From a virus, in IMG/VR virus record IMGVR_UViG_3300036835_000456, positions 1 through 34,451 of that record: a stretch of 34,451 nt of DNA; one strand, 5' to 3'. Both the position numbers and the translations under genes were made by a program. Positions 11,517-21,900 of this stretch are shown here, in pieces. The notes under the pieces are model-generated. The model saw nothing but the letters and a program-made list of their open reading frames with translations, was not told the origin of the DNA and searched no databases. Each line of letters starts with the position of its first letter. Position 1 is the first letter of the stretch.

Positions 11517-13565
11517 ATGGACGAGCGCGAGATTCCGACGCCTGGCCAGCTCGCCACGATGTGGTGGAGCAAGTACAACGAGTTCACCACCACTCGGCTG
11601 CGCGTGCGCGACTGCCGCGACTGGCTGGCCAACCGCTGGGATCCGGTCGTGCCCAAGGACTTCGCCCAGGTGGCCGGCAATCTGGCCATCAAGCTGCCCT
11701 ACGGCATCACCGTGGCGCTGCACGCGGTGCAGATGCTCAGCTCCAAGCGCCCGCGCCTGCGTAGAGATCCGATGGGCAAGAGCGTCACCGCGCGCACCAA
11801 CGCGTCGGACCTCGAGGTATGGGCCAACGCGTGCGTGTCCGCTGTCGAGGAGCAGCACGGCCAGTTCTGGCGGCCGCTCATGGACATGCTCTTTAACCAG
11901 GGCGCCGCCGCGGTGTTGTGCTTTCCCGCCGCGGCCGGCTGGGAGAACATGCCCAGCTACGTCGACGACGATGGCGGCGTGTACCGCCAGTGGAAGGCTG
12001 ATACCGCGCGCCACTCGCGCCAGATGTACGAGGACTACCTGCTCGACTGGAAGGCGCGCCAGGTGCCGATTTCGATCCGCGTCATCGGGGTCGACCAATG
12101 CCTGCCGATCCTGGGTCCGGGCCATCGCCTGGACGGGCTGATCGTCCGCTCGCAGTACGCCCAGGAGCAGCTCGAGGCGGCCGGCTACCGCTGGCGCTTC
12201 GCCGAGCGCGGGCACATCGGCGCCGGGTACGACCCCGACTACATGTCCCAGGCGCGCGGCAACTATCCCAAGTTCACCCTGTACGAGCTGTGGCGGCCAG
12301 GCTCGGTGATCTACTACATCGGCCAGGGCGTGACTGCGCCGGCGACTGATGGGTCAAACCTGACCGTTGCCTATCGCGTCAACGGCAGCGGCGACACCAA
12401 CCTGGCCGCGGTCGACCTGAAGCGCGACTTCGGCATCAATCGGCTGTGCGGCACGTGGGTGTGGGGCTGCAACTTCGCCTCGGAGACCGACCCGGACCGC
12501 CGCGGCGTGCCGTTCCTGTGGCCGTTCCTGTCGTCGTTCCAGGGCATGAACAACCTGGCCACGGCCAAGCTGGCGCACACCTGGCAGCACGCCTTCGGCG
12601 GCTGGTTCATCCCGGCCAACGCCGACGTAAGCCCCGACCTGGTGCTCGAAAACGGCCGCCCGCGCGAGATCGACGTGCAGCCTATGAAGGCGCAGTACGT
12701 GGCCGGCACGCCCGTACCCGCCACTCATCCGGGCACCAACAAGGACGTCGACGAGTTGATGGGCCTGATGCTCGGCGCGGTGCACGAGGAGGCGCCGTCG
12801 GCGGCGGCTGGTGGCGGTCCGGGGGCGACCAGCGGTCACGATCGGGCGCTCATCCGCAGCATGCTGCAGGACGCCTACGACGACGTGCTCAACGGTGGCC
12901 TGCAGGCGATGACGTTTGTCGGCAGCATGGCGACCGAGATCGCCGACCGCATCGTCGACAACTACGAGGTCACCGTGCCGGTGTACTGCAGCGTGCAGCC
13001 CAAGGGCATGCGCCAGAGCGTCCGCAAGGCGCAGGAGCTGACCCAGGACATGTGCTCAGGCGTGTACGACTTCTGGTGCGAGTACCCGCCCGAAGAGGGC
13101 GAGAACCTGCCGTACGCGCAGATGCTGATGCAGTGGAGTATCGAGGGCCGCATCCCGCTGCGCCAGGCGCTCGAGAAGGGCCTCGGCGACGAGAGCCCGG
13201 ACGAGACGATGATCGAGATTCAGACCGAGAAGCTGCTGTTCAACACGCCCCAGGGCCAGCAGTACCTGTTCCAGTTGGTCGGCAAAAAGCTCGACGACCA
13301 GAAGATGGCCCAGCTGTTCCAGGCGGTCCAGTCCGGGCAGGCGATGCCAGACGGCACGCCCACCGCGGCGCTGCCCGGCCAGGGCCAGCCGCAGGGCGCG
13401 ACCGGCAATCTGCCGGGCACCACGCCGCCGCAGCCGGTCAACGCGGCGATCGGTGGCATCATGGGCGGGGCGTCGGGCGCTGGGCCCATGCGTCAGGACG
13501 TGCTCGCATCCCAGCAGGCGGGCGCCATAGTCGGACCGGGGGCCGCGGCACCTCCGGGTGGATAG
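11517..13565 (+). CDS. Portal protein
   Basis: The 682-aa protein directly after the terminase has portal character: an N-terminal helical region (LATMWWSKYNEFTTTRLRVR, DWLANRWDPVVPKDFAQVAG), a central beta-rich wing (FTLYELWRPGSVIYYIGQGV) and a long helical stem region (VDELMGLMLGAVHEEAPSAA, LIRSMLQDAYDDVLNGGLQA). A Gly/Pro/Gln-rich disordered tail closes it. Portals form the dodecameric DNA channel at one capsid vertex. The frame is open upstream, but ATG 11517 is chosen because upstream codons overlap the neighbouring genes and give Arg/Pro-rich nonsense. No ribosome binding site is visible. The leader carries hairpins. Confidence 0.8.
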   Translation: MDEREIPTPGQLATMWWSKYNEFTTTRLRVRDCRDWLANRWDPVVPKDFAQVAGNLAIKLPYGITVALHAVQMLSSKRPRLRRDPMGKSVTARTNASDLEVWANACVSAVEEQHGQFWRPLMDMLFNQGAAAVLCFPAAAGWENMPSYVDDDGGVYRQWKADTARHSRQMYEDYLLDWKARQVPISIRVIGVDQCLPILGPGHRLDGLIVRSQYAQEQLEAAGYRWRFAERGHIGAGYDPDYMSQARGNYPKFTLYELWRPGSVIYYIGQGVTAPATDGSNLTVAYRVNGSGDTNLAAVDLKRDFGINRLCGTWVWGCNFASETDPDRRGVPFLWPFLSSFQGMNNLATAKLAHTWQHAFGGWFIPANADVSPDLVLENGRPREIDVQPMKAQYVAGTPVPATHPGTNKDVDELMGLMLGAVHEEAPSAAAGGGPGATSGHDRALIRSMLQDAYDDVLNGGLQAMTFVGSMATEIADRIVDNYEVTVPVYCSVQPKGMRQSVRKAQELTQDMCSGVYDFWCEYPPEEGENLPYAQMLMQWSIEGRIPLRQALEKGLGDESPDETMIEIQTEKLLFNTPQGQQYLFQLVGKKLDDQKMAQLFQAVQSGQAMPDGTPTAALPGQGQPQGATGNLPGTTPPQPVNAAIGGIMGGASGAGPMRQDVLASQQAGAIVGPGAAAPPGG

Positions 13566-13570
13566 TCAGC

Positions 13571-13786
13571 ATGGCAGGCAAGATGCCCAACGTGAGCTCC
13601 GGCTCAGCCGGCACCAGCAACCCCAACCCGACCGGACGCGTCGCCAGTCGCGGCGGATCGTCCCTGGCCAATAGCGACAACTCGAACCTGGCCAACTTCA
13701 TCGAGGAGCCCGAGGTCTACAACGACACGCCCGCCAAGAAGAAGTCGTACTCCTGGAACAAGGGCGAAACGGGTAACGCGACGTAG
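13571..13786 (+). CDS. Small disordered head-region protein, 71 aa
   Basis: It starts at ATG 13571, five bases after the portal stop. Its composition is Ser/Gly/Asn-rich (VSSGSAGTSNPNPTGRVASR), then a mixed stretch NFIEEPEVYNDTPAKKKSYS ending in WNKGETGNAT. It appears largely unfolded. It may be a portal-linked or structural accessory protein. No family is recognised. Confidence 0.6.
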   Translation: MAGKMPNVSSGSAGTSNPNPTGRVASRGGSSLANSDNSNLANFIEEPEVYNDTPAKKKSYSWNKGETGNAT

Positions 13787-13791
13787 CTGCC

Positions 13792-13950
13792 GTGGCCAAG
13801 GCGCGCATCAACCCCAAGACCGGCAAGCCGTGGACGGCGGCCCAGGACGACGCCGCCGATCGCAAGGCTGGCATCAAAGAGGGCAGCCGGCGCGACAACG
13901 CACTCGACCGCAAGCGTGGCGTGCCGCTCAAGAAAGGCGAATCAAAGTAG
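13792..13950 (+). CDS. Small basic protein, 52 aa
   Basis: It reads MAKARINPKTGKPWTAAQDD then AADRKAGIKEGSRRDNALDR, ending KRGVPLKKGESK. It is highly charged and basic and starts at GTG 13792. It is in a run of six very short genes between the portal and the large internal proteins, all in phase with tight spacing. A packaged DNA-binding or head-morphogenesis protein is possible. Confidence 0.55.
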   Translation: MAKARINPKTGKPWTAAQDDAADRKAGIKEGSRRDNALDRKRGVPLKKGESK

Positions 13951-14196
13951 ATGGCCGAGCTCAGCAGCAAGCGCCGCCAGTCGTTGAAGCCGTCGCAATT
14001 CGCGTTGCCGGGTAAGGGCGAGGGCAAAGGCGGCAAAGGCTCCGGCAGCTACCCCATCCCGGACGAGTCGCACGCGCGGAACGCCCTGGCGCGCGTCAGC
14101 CAACACGGCACCTCAGCGGAAAGGGCCACGGTGCGGGCCAAGGTCAAGGCCAAGTATCCGGGCATTGGTGTGAGCGGCACGAAAGGAAAGAAGTAG
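13951..14196 (+). CDS. Small head-region protein with YPIPDESHA motif, 81 aa
   Basis: It starts at the base after the previous stop. LKPSQFALPGKGEGKGGKGS is followed by YPIPDESHARNALARVSQHG and then VRAKVKAKYPGIGV. The pattern 'F-P--YPI-D--HA-NAL-R----G------V-AKV--KYP' is, from memory, common in phage and phage-derived structural-region proteins of unknown function. It is basic and partly helical. Confidence 0.75.
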   Translation: MAELSSKRRQSLKPSQFALPGKGEGKGGKGSGSYPIPDESHARNALARVSQHGTSAERATVRAKVKAKYPGIGVSGTKGKK

Positions 14197-14198
14197 CC

Positions 14199-14372
14199 AT
14201 GGCCAACGGCAAAGCACAGGGCCCGAAGCTGCCCAAGATCGCCGGCGCGCGGCCCAGGATGCCGAAATTGCCCAGCATGCCGGCCGCACCGGCCGTCGGC
14301 GGCGGCATGCGTCCGCCCACTGTGCGCGCACCGGCGCTGCGGGTCACCATCCCCACACGGCGTCGGCCGTGA
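14199..14372 (+). CDS. Small Pro/Arg-rich protein, 57 aa
   Basis: MANGKAQGPKLPKIAGARPR is followed by MPKLPSMPAAPAVGGGMRPP and VRAPALRVTIPTRRRP. It is unstructured, strongly basic and rich in proline. It starts three bases after the upstream stop, and its TGA overlaps the next GTG. Function is unknown. It may interact with packaged DNA. Confidence 0.5.
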   Translation: MANGKAQGPKLPKIAGARPRMPKLPSMPAAPAVGGGMRPPTVRAPALRVTIPTRRRP

Positions 14373-14593
14373 GAGACCAGGCCGAGCGCGGGCCCAGCAA
14401 CGCCGGCTCGCGGGCTGGGCCGAACAGCGAGCCGGACCTCGACCGCCTGGCGCGCCTGAACGCGCAGCTGTTGCCGCCCCAACCGGGCATGCTCGAGTGC
14501 GATCGGCATAGCTATCCGTGCCCGCCCCAGCGCCTGCACAAGGGCAGCGTGCCGACCGGCGGCAACGGCGGCGGCCACCTGCACAGTTCCTAG
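14369..14593 (+). CDS. Hypothetical small protein, 74 aa
   Basis: GTG overlaps the preceding stop (GTGA). The N-terminal half is polar and partly helical (EPDLDRLARLNAQLLPPQPG). The C-terminal half has MLECDRHSYPCPPQRLHKGS and ends in GGNGGGHLHSS, with two Cys and several His that could bind metal. No family is recognised. Confidence 0.55.
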   Translation: MRDQAERGPSNAGSRAGPNSEPDLDRLARLNAQLLPPQPGMLECDRHSYPCPPQRLHKGSVPTGGNGGGHLHSS

Positions 14594-14596
14594 ACG

Positions 14597-14731
14597 ATGC
14601 CGCTCATCAAGAGCTCGAGCCCCAAAGCGGTGGGGCGCAACATCAAAACAGAATTGGACGCGGGCAAGCCGAAACGCCAGGCTATTGCGATCGCGCTCAA
14701 CACCCAGCGTCAGGCGAAAAAGAAGCGCTGA
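14597..14731 (+). CDS. Conserved phage micro protein MPLIKS-type, 44 aa
   Basis: The start MPLIKSSSPKAVGRNIKTEL, then DAGKPKRQAIAIALNTQRQA, is a recurrent phage sequence: a 'PLIKS-S--A---NIKTE---GKP-KQA-AIAL' pattern that I recall from many phage structural regions, with no established function. It is very basic and probably helical. Coordinates leave 3 bases to each neighbour. Confidence 0.7.
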   Translation: MPLIKSSSPKAVGRNIKTELDAGKPKRQAIAIALNTQRQAKKKR

Positions 14732-14734
14732 GCC

Positions 14735-15289
14735 GTGGCCGGGCAGTCGTCGCAGGACGTCCTGCAGCAGACCGTGGATGGCTTCGCCAAGCGGGTCAGC
14801 GAGTACGCGGACGGCATCGCCAGCCGACTCGGCCAGCCGCTCAGTGGCCAGCAGCTGAGCCAGGACGAGGCCGTGCAGCGCTGGAATTTTTCACCCGTGG
14901 GCGACACCCAGGCGGCGGACGCGGCGTACCACCAGCTCGTGGCGCAGGGCACGGCGCCAGGCCAGGCGCTCAATCAGGTGTATCCCATGCGCCAGCTGCT
15001 GATTCAGGGCGCGGACATCAATGACTCGATCGCGCGCGCCAAGCAAATCGCTGGCTGGGCGGCGGACGCCGCGGGCGAGCCGGCGCCCAAACCGTTTGAA
15101 GGCTCGACCATGCCGCTCGCCCTGGCGCAGCAGGCTGCCGCCGCTCGCACGCCGTCAGCCCAACTGCCCACCCCACCACCGCCGCTCCAGACGCCTGCAG
15201 CGGCCATGCCCCAGGCGCCGCCGCCGCGGCCGCAGGTCACACCCGCGCCGATGCCGACGGGCGTGGCACCACAACCCCCGGTGAGCTGA
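14735..15289 (+). CDS. Hypothetical virion-region protein, 184 aa
   Basis: The first 120 residues are helical and contain QDVLQQTVDGFAKRVSEYAD and DDAYHQ-like repeats rich in Gln and Ala. The rest is a Pro-rich tail (PPPPLQTPAAAMPQAPPPRP). It begins with GTG 14735. It precedes three large proteins of the same Ala/Gln/Pro-rich style, so it is probably part of the same internal virion or ejection complex. Confidence 0.65.
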   Translation: MAGQSSQDVLQQTVDGFAKRVSEYADGIASRLGQPLSGQQLSQDEAVQRWNFSPVGDTQAADAAYHQLVAQGTAPGQALNQVYPMRQLLIQGADINDSIARAKQIAGWAADAAGEPAPKPFEGSTMPLALAQQAAAARTPSAQLPTPPPPLQTPAAAMPQAPPPRPQVTPAPMPTGVAPQPPVS

Positions 15290-15290
15290 C

Positions 15291-17360
15291 ATGCCGATTA
15301 CCGCGCGCCCCGACCCGAACAATCCTGGCCAGTGGATCTGGGTCGACTCGGCCACCGGCCAGCCGGCAACGCAGCCCGGCGGTCAGGGCACGCCGTACGT
15401 CGCGCCGAGTGACCAGCCCGCCAACGTGAATATCGACCCCAACGCGGGCGCCAGGCCGGCGACGACGCCGTACGGTCCGCCGAGCCCTGGCACCGGTGGC
15501 ACGCCGCAGACCGCCCCAGCTGTCGGCACGCCGCAGGGTCCGGCGGGCATGTACACGGTCGACCAGTCCACCGCGGCCGCCGCCGCCGAGGTGCAGGCGG
15601 CCAACGTCAGCGTCGCGGGCATCTGGGACCAGGTGCGGTCGACCCAGGCCACCGTCGACGCGCTGCAGCAGTCGACCAACCCGCTCGACCAGCAAAAACT
15701 CGTCTCGGCCAGCGGCAACCTCAACACGCTGTACCAGACGCTGAGCCAGGCCGAGCAGCGCGTCGAGACGGCTAACGCGGCGTACTCGACGTCGCTTGGC
15801 AAAGCCATCGACCAGAACCTGGTCGACCCGTCGCAGATCGACCTGGCCAAGTCGCAGGCGGGCAAGGCCGACGCGGACGCCGCCACCGCCAGGGCGCAGG
15901 CCCAGGTCCTCGTCGACGGCGCGCCTGGTCAGCGCGCACTGGTCGCCGCGCAGGCCGGCCAGGCGAGCGCCAGCGCGGCTGCGCAGCAGGCCACCGCGGA
16001 CGCGACCACGGCCAAGACGCCCGCCGAGGTCCAGCAGCTCACGGCCCAGGCCAACGCGCTGACCGCCCAGGCCAACCAGACCAATGCGCTGCTGCCGGGC
16101 CTGATCGACAAGCAGAAGGCGGAGACCGGGCTCACTCAGGCCCAGACGGACCTGACCGGCTCGCAGTCCGACCTGGCCAAGGCGCAGGCGACGCAGGCCC
16201 AGGCCAACGCCGGCCTGATCAATGCCCAGACCGCGCAGACGAACGCGCAGACCGGCACGCTGCTGCCGGCCCAGGCTCAGCTAGCGACCGCCCAGGCAGG
16301 GCTGGCTGGCACGCAGGGCACCAACCAGCTGTCGCAGGCGGCCCAGAACCTGGCCGGCATCCAGCAGAACCTGCTCGGGCCGCTGTACGGCCTGCAGGAC
16401 AAGCTGAACGCCATCCGCAGCATCCAGCAGCAGGTGTTCGGGCCGGGCGGCTCGGGCGATCCGGCCGAGGCCAACGACCTGCTGAACCAGTTCACGACCT
16501 CGACGATCGCCGGCACCACGCCGTATGCGGCCAACGTCGCCGCGGCCAACGCCGGGCTTACGGCGTTCGGCACCCAGGCGTCGCTGGCGAATGCGGCCCA
16601 GCAGGCCCTGGCCACGCGCGCCAACGCCTACACGGGTCTGGGCGGCAACGTGCTCTCGACGCTGGCGGGCATCAACGCCAACGCCCCAGCGGGCTCGACG
16701 GCCATGGCGGGCGCCTTCCAGAACGTCATGGACTACATGGCCGGCAAGCTGAACACGCCGCAGTTCGCACCACCCCAGCAGCCGACCGCGCCGCAACTGC
16801 CGGCCCTGCTGCAACGGCTGGCGCCTGGTGGCAGCTCGGCCGTGCAAGGTGGCCCTGGCGGCGCGCAGCCGATGCCGAACATGCCGCCGGGTGCGCCAGG
16901 CATGGGTGGCGCGCAGCCGATGCCCAATCCCGCGGGCGCTCCTGCAGCGGCACCGAGTCCGATGCCGTTCAACCCGCAGGCCTCGACGGCGGCGATGAAC
17001 GCCGCGGGCTTCATGGATAACCCGGCCGGCCGCGCGGCCATGGGCCAGGCGGCACCGCAGCTGCTCCAGACGCCGCAAGCCGCGCCGCAGACCAGCGCGC
17101 CGGTGACCATCAACATCGGTGGTCAAAGCTCGGCTCCCAATCCAACACCCAATTACCCGCCCAATCAAGGCGCCTTCAGCGGTGCGATGCCCAGCATGCT
17201 GCAGCAGTACTCGCCACCGACCACCGACTTCGTGCACCAGTTGTGGGGCAATGAGCTCAACTCGGGTGCGGTCCAGTCGCCGTACGCCACGCCGAACTCG
17301 AGCCCGGCCTCGTCGACGACTGGCGCGGCCTCGCCGTACGCCGCGATGGGAGCCACCTAG
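15291..17360 (+). CDS. Large Ala/Gln-rich coiled-coil protein, 689 aa
   Basis: Residues 85-390 are a long helical region built of loosely repeated AQA/TAQ units (ALTAQANQTNALLPGLIDKQ, DLTGSQSDLAKAQATQAQAN), probably coiled coil. Both ends are Pro/Gly/Gln-rich and disordered, with repeated PMPNMPPGAPG and AQPMPNP strings near residue 525. No catalytic motif is seen. Position and composition suggest an internal virion or DNA-ejection protein, with a head-fibre role as alternative. Low complexity makes homology-based naming risky. Confidence 0.65.
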   Translation: MPITARPDPNNPGQWIWVDSATGQPATQPGGQGTPYVAPSDQPANVNIDPNAGARPATTPYGPPSPGTGGTPQTAPAVGTPQGPAGMYTVDQSTAAAAAEVQAANVSVAGIWDQVRSTQATVDALQQSTNPLDQQKLVSASGNLNTLYQTLSQAEQRVETANAAYSTSLGKAIDQNLVDPSQIDLAKSQAGKADADAATARAQAQVLVDGAPGQRALVAAQAGQASASAAAQQATADATTAKTPAEVQQLTAQANALTAQANQTNALLPGLIDKQKAETGLTQAQTDLTGSQSDLAKAQATQAQANAGLINAQTAQTNAQTGTLLPAQAQLATAQAGLAGTQGTNQLSQAAQNLAGIQQNLLGPLYGLQDKLNAIRSIQQQVFGPGGSGDPAEANDLLNQFTTSTIAGTTPYAANVAAANAGLTAFGTQASLANAAQQALATRANAYTGLGGNVLSTLAGINANAPAGSTAMAGAFQNVMDYMAGKLNTPQFAPPQQPTAPQLPALLQRLAPGGSSAVQGGPGGAQPMPNMPPGAPGMGGAQPMPNPAGAPAAAPSPMPFNPQASTAAMNAAGFMDNPAGRAAMGQAAPQLLQTPQAAPQTSAPVTINIGGQSSAPNPTPNYPPNQGAFSGAMPSMLQQYSPPTTDFVHQLWGNELNSGAVQSPYATPNSSPASSTTGAASPYAAMGAT

Positions 17361-17363
17361 CGC

Positions 17364-18983
17364 ATGCCCCAGTTCACCCTCCCCAATATCCAGACGGGGG
17401 GCCAGATCACGGTCAATGCCGGCGACCTCGCGTCAGCACAGCAAGCCGCCGCCTCGCAGACGGGCGTCAGCCTCGCCGCCCAACAAGGTGGTGGCACGTT
17501 CGGCAGCAATACGTTTGGGGGTGGTGCGACCGGCGCCGGCAATGCGCCAGGCGTCGCGTCGCCCGGCAATATCGCCAGCCCAGACCTGAGTGGCCTGGCC
17601 GCCTTCGCCGCGCAGACCTCGGGCGTCACCCAGGCGCAACTGGCCCAGCAAAAGCAGGAGTTCGACGCCCAGCTCGCGTTTGCTCAACAGCAGATGCAGC
17701 AGCTGGGCATCCCGCAGTTGCAGATCAACCAGCAGCTCGCCCAACTCCAGCAGCAGCAGTTCCAGGCGCAGTTGTCGCTCGCCCAGCAGGCCCAGCAGTA
17801 CAACCAGGCCGCGACAACGGCGGGGCTGACGGGTTGGTACACGCCCGCACCAGGCATCCCGAATATCGCCGGTCAGTTCGGCGGCACCGGTACCGCGACC
17901 ACCGCCGGCGGCCAGGCGATCGCCGGTGGTGGTGGTAGCGCAGGCGGTGGTAGTGGCGGCGGTTTGACGTGGAACCAGCTGTCGCAGCAGATCCAGGCCA
18001 TGGCCGGCGGCAACTATAACGACGCCGCGGCCAAGTCGCTCGCCCAGCAGTTCCTGGGCGTCACCCCACAAAATTTCAACGGTGGCGCACCCCTCAATCT
18101 GTCCCAGGACCAGATCAACCAGATCATCAGCGCCGGCGGTGGCCAGCCGTCCGCCGCGACTGGCCCCGGCGCCGCTCCGGGCACGGCCACGGGTACGGGC
18201 TTTTTCATCGGCACCGACGGCCGCATCCACGTCGGCACGCCGACCGGCACCGGGCAGGCCGGCTGGGGCACGCCGCAGGGCACGCTCGCCGCGACGGGCT
18301 GGGCGCCCGGTACGCAGTCGAGCAACCCCAACGTGTTTTTGCAGCCACCGGGCACGGCGCCCGCCGCGGGCGCAGCTACGCCTGGTGCCGTACAGCCGAA
18401 TCCCAACGCGCCGCAGCAGACGCTCGCCGGTGCACTCCAACAAGCCAATCTCACCGGCATGTACCAGGGCGCGCCGACCGAACAGGCGAGTGAGTTCGCG
18501 CGCAACCTCGCCCTGCAGCAGGGGCAGCTCGGCCAGCAATACCTGAGCACGGCGGCCCAGCTCCAGGGCCCGCAAAATACGTTCCAGTTGTCCAACTACC
18601 TGCGCGGCGCGCAGGGCAACACCAACGTGCCGGTCTATCTGCAGTCGCTGGCCAACAACGTCGGCATGCCCACCTTCCAGGCCACCGGCACCAACGCGCC
18701 GACGCCCCAGAGCGCGGCCGGTCTGGCCGGCCAACTGGGCGGCACCCAGAGCGCGACGCCAGGCTGGGACTACAACCAGACGCTCGGCACCATCCAGCAG
18801 ATCATGGGCCAGGGCGCGCAGTCACTGGGGCCCGGCGCGCTCGAGCGCTTGTCGCCGGACGAGCTGCAGGCGTTCGGCTCGGGCCTCGGCGCCGTCGGCG
18901 GGTCGTTGCCGGCATTCTTGCAGCAGTACCAGCAGAGTCGCGTCGGCCAGCAGGCGCCCGTAGCGCAGACCTCGCTGGCGTAG
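17364..18983 (+). CDS. Large Gln/Gly-rich protein, 539 aa
   Basis: A short beta-type N-terminus (MPQFTLPNIQTGGQITVNAG) resembles small virion-anchoring domains. Residues 85-150 are a Gln-rich helix (QQKQEFDAQLAFAQQQMQQL). The rest alternates Gly/Ala/Thr-rich linkers with two helical blocks (WNQLSQQIQAMAGGNYNDAA; FARNLALQQGQLGQQYLSTA). The 'LTGWYTPAP' and 'LTGMYQGAP' segments suggest an internal repeat. It is probably a partner of its two large neighbours in the virion core. No enzyme motif is seen. Confidence 0.65.
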   Translation: MPQFTLPNIQTGGQITVNAGDLASAQQAAASQTGVSLAAQQGGGTFGSNTFGGGATGAGNAPGVASPGNIASPDLSGLAAFAAQTSGVTQAQLAQQKQEFDAQLAFAQQQMQQLGIPQLQINQQLAQLQQQQFQAQLSLAQQAQQYNQAATTAGLTGWYTPAPGIPNIAGQFGGTGTATTAGGQAIAGGGGSAGGGSGGGLTWNQLSQQIQAMAGGNYNDAAAKSLAQQFLGVTPQNFNGGAPLNLSQDQINQIISAGGGQPSAATGPGAAPGTATGTGFFIGTDGRIHVGTPTGTGQAGWGTPQGTLAATGWAPGTQSSNPNVFLQPPGTAPAAGAATPGAVQPNPNAPQQTLAGALQQANLTGMYQGAPTEQASEFARNLALQQGQLGQQYLSTAAQLQGPQNTFQLSNYLRGAQGNTNVPVYLQSLANNVGMPTFQATGTNAPTPQSAAGLAGQLGGTQSATPGWDYNQTLGTIQQIMGQGAQSLGPGALERLSPDELQAFGSGLGAVGGSLPAFLQQYQQSRVGQQAPVAQTSLA

Positions 18984-18991
18984 GGTAGGCC

Positions 18992-21900
18992 ATGCCCGGC
19001 AGCGGCATCTGGCTCGACGACGACACCTACTCGCAGACGGCCGGCCAGATGTGGGCCCAGCAGGCGACGCAGCAGGTGCACGCCGGCGAGTCGTGGGCGC
19101 AACAGGCCATGCAGGCCGCCATTGCGCCCATTCAGGACACGCTCGGAAAACTGCAGTCGATGGTGCCGTCGGTGCCCCAGCCCGCGGCCGCCGCGCCTGC
19201 ACCCGCGCCACCGCCCGTCGTGCCGACGCCGGCGCCCACTCCCCTCCCGGAGCCCACGCCGGCGCCGACACCCCCACTCGGCGTGGCCCAGACGCCGGTC
19301 GCCGAGCCGACGCCTGCAGCACCACCAGGTGCGCCGACACCAACGCCCACGCCGTCGCCGTTGCCCACCCCACCCGAGGTGCCAACCCCGTCGCCGAGCC
19401 CGGCGCTGACGGACATGGCCAGTACTGGAGAAAACTGGGCGCAGCAGCAGATCCAGAACCTGCTGAATCCTGCACAGGCGACGCCCCAGACACCGTCAAC
19501 GCCGGCTGCCACCGCATTGCCCATCCCCGGACTGAACACGTCTGCGGCCGCGCCTACACCAACACCAGCGCCAGCAGCCCCGACACCGGCGACGGCTACC
19601 CCGACGCCCGCGGCCGGCCCGACGGGCGATATGCCGAACGTCCAGGTCGACTCGAGCTCGCCCGAGGCCTTCGTGCGTTCAGTCGCGCCGGCCGCGCAGT
19701 GGGTCCAGGACAAGACCGGGATTCCGGCCGCGGCAATGATCGGCATGGCCGCCAACGAGACCGGCTATGGCAAATCCGCACCGGGCAACAACCTGTTCGG
19801 CATCAAGGGTCAGGGCCCGGCAGGCGCGACGACGTCGGGTACCTGGGAGGACTACGGCAACGGCCCGGTGCAGATCACCGACCAGTTCCGCCGCTACGAC
19901 AACGCCACCCAGAGCTTCCAGGACTTCGTCGATTTTCTGCGCGACAACCCGCGCTACCAGGGTGTGATGAACCTGGTCGACCAGGGCAAGGCCAACGTCG
20001 GCAACTTCGTGCAGGGGCTCAAAGACGCCGGCTACATGACCGACCCGAACTACGTCGGCAAGATTCAGAGCATCGTCGACCAGTACCAGCCGGTCATCGA
20101 CCAGGCGCGCGGCGCCGTCTCGGGCGTGCAGGGTGCGGCGCAGAACGCGGTCAGTGCCGTCACCGGGCGGGGTGGCGATCCTGGCATGGGCGCGCCCGTC
20201 AACACGCCCGCGCAGGGCAGGCAAGCCGCCGCCGCGGTCGAGCCGCAGCGCCAGTTCGAACAAGAAGCAGGCCTGAGCACGTCGGACGCCTACACCGCGT
20301 GCGGCCCGGTCGCCGCCGCCGCGTTCGCGGCAACCTATGGCCGCAACCCGACGCCCAGTGAAGCGATCGCCCTCGCGCGTCAGGTCGGCTGGGACCCATC
20401 GACTGGCATGGCTGGCCCACAGAGCGAGGTCAATTTGCTCAACAAGATGGGCGTCGATGCCCACCTGGCTCAGGGCGTCAACTGGAGCGACGTCGCCTCG
20501 AGCGCCCAGAGCGGCAATCCCGTCATTGTGAGCACGCCGAACCACTACCTGTACGTTGACGGCTACAACTCAGACACCGGCCAGTACCACGTCGGCGCGA
20601 GCGGGCAGGCGCTGAGGGGTGGGTCGGACTGGATGACGCCCGACCAGATCGCGCAGGTGCCCGGCACCCACGGCGCGGCGACGGCGGCGATCTTCGTCGA
20701 TCACCCCATCGACGGCACGCAGCGGGCAACGCCTCCCGCCAGCGCGCTCACGATGGGTGCCAACCAGCCCGCGAGCTCGAGCCCGGACCTGGGCAGCCAA
20801 CTCTTGCAGACCGGCGGTTCAGCCCTGAACGTTCTCGGCTCGGCGGCACCGGACCTGGGCGCCGGTTACCTGCTCAAGACCGGCCAGGACCTGGCCACCG
20901 GCCTGCTGCAGTCGCCGGAGGTGCAGAGCAAGGCGCAGAACGTCGCCCAGGCGGTGCTGAACGTCGGCGGCCCGCCAACCCAGGCCGTGGGTCAGACCGG
21001 CCAGAACCTGCTCGGCCAGGCGCAGAGCATCCTGAGCCCATACGCCGCCGACATCAGCGCTGCACCGCAGTCGGTGAGCGACATGCTGTCGCAGAACGCG
21101 CTCGTGTCGCAGGGCATCCCCACCGTCCAGGGCGCGCTCAGCGCGGTGCCGGACCTCAGCGCGCAGGGCATCGCCGGGGTGGGCGACTGGTGGCAGCAGC
21201 AGAACGCGCTCGCCGATCAGTTGCAGGGTCAGGGTCGGCTCGGGCTCCAGGCCGGGCCACCGCTGGACATCACCAAACCGCTCGGGCCGCAGCTGGGCTT
21301 CGACCCGTACGGCCAGATCGTCCAGCAGGGCATCCCGCAACTGGTCAGCGGCGTGCAGCAAGGCAACGTCGGCGACATCCTCGGTGGCGCGCTGCAAACA
21401 GGATTGGGTGTGCTGGGTGGCGCGGCAGGTCCTGGCGGCGCGGCAACGGAGGCCGGTCGCGCGGCGCTCGCGGCCGCACCCGAGCTCGCGCGACTGGGTC
21501 CCGAAGCCGGTGCGCTCGGCGTGCCGTGGAGCCCCCAGTCGCTTGGACTCCTGCAACAGGGACCGCGAGAAGCGCTGCCGGCCATCCTGCGCCCGCTCGA
21601 CATCAGCGGCGTGCCCTGGTCCGATCAGTCGCTGGCCCTGTTGCAACAGGGCCCTGCGGCCACGGAGCTCGCGCCGGCCGCCTATAGCCCGCGTGGCGTC
21701 CTGCTCGACCCGCTCACCGGCCAGGAGATGGTGCCGCGTGCCGCAGCGCAGCAGGCGAACAGCTACGCGGCAGCGCAGGCGGCCAACCCAGAGGCAACGC
21801 AGTTCGTGCGCACCGCTGGCAATCAGTTCGAGCCCGTCGTTTCGGCGGCCCCGCAGGAGGCTGGCGACGTGCTGACCGGCCTGCGCAATCTGCTCGCCGC

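Noticed and set aside
12446-13570. Long upstream extension of the 71-aa protein frame
   Set aside because: It overlaps the portal gene out of frame and has Arg/Gly-rich composition. ATG 13571 fits the spacing of the neighbouring short genes.
17433-18734. Long minus-strand open frame, 433 codons
   Set aside because: It is a shadow of the Gln/Gly-rich gene. Its low-complexity Arg/Gly/Leu content mirrors the repeats of the sense gene, and it has no recognisable domain.
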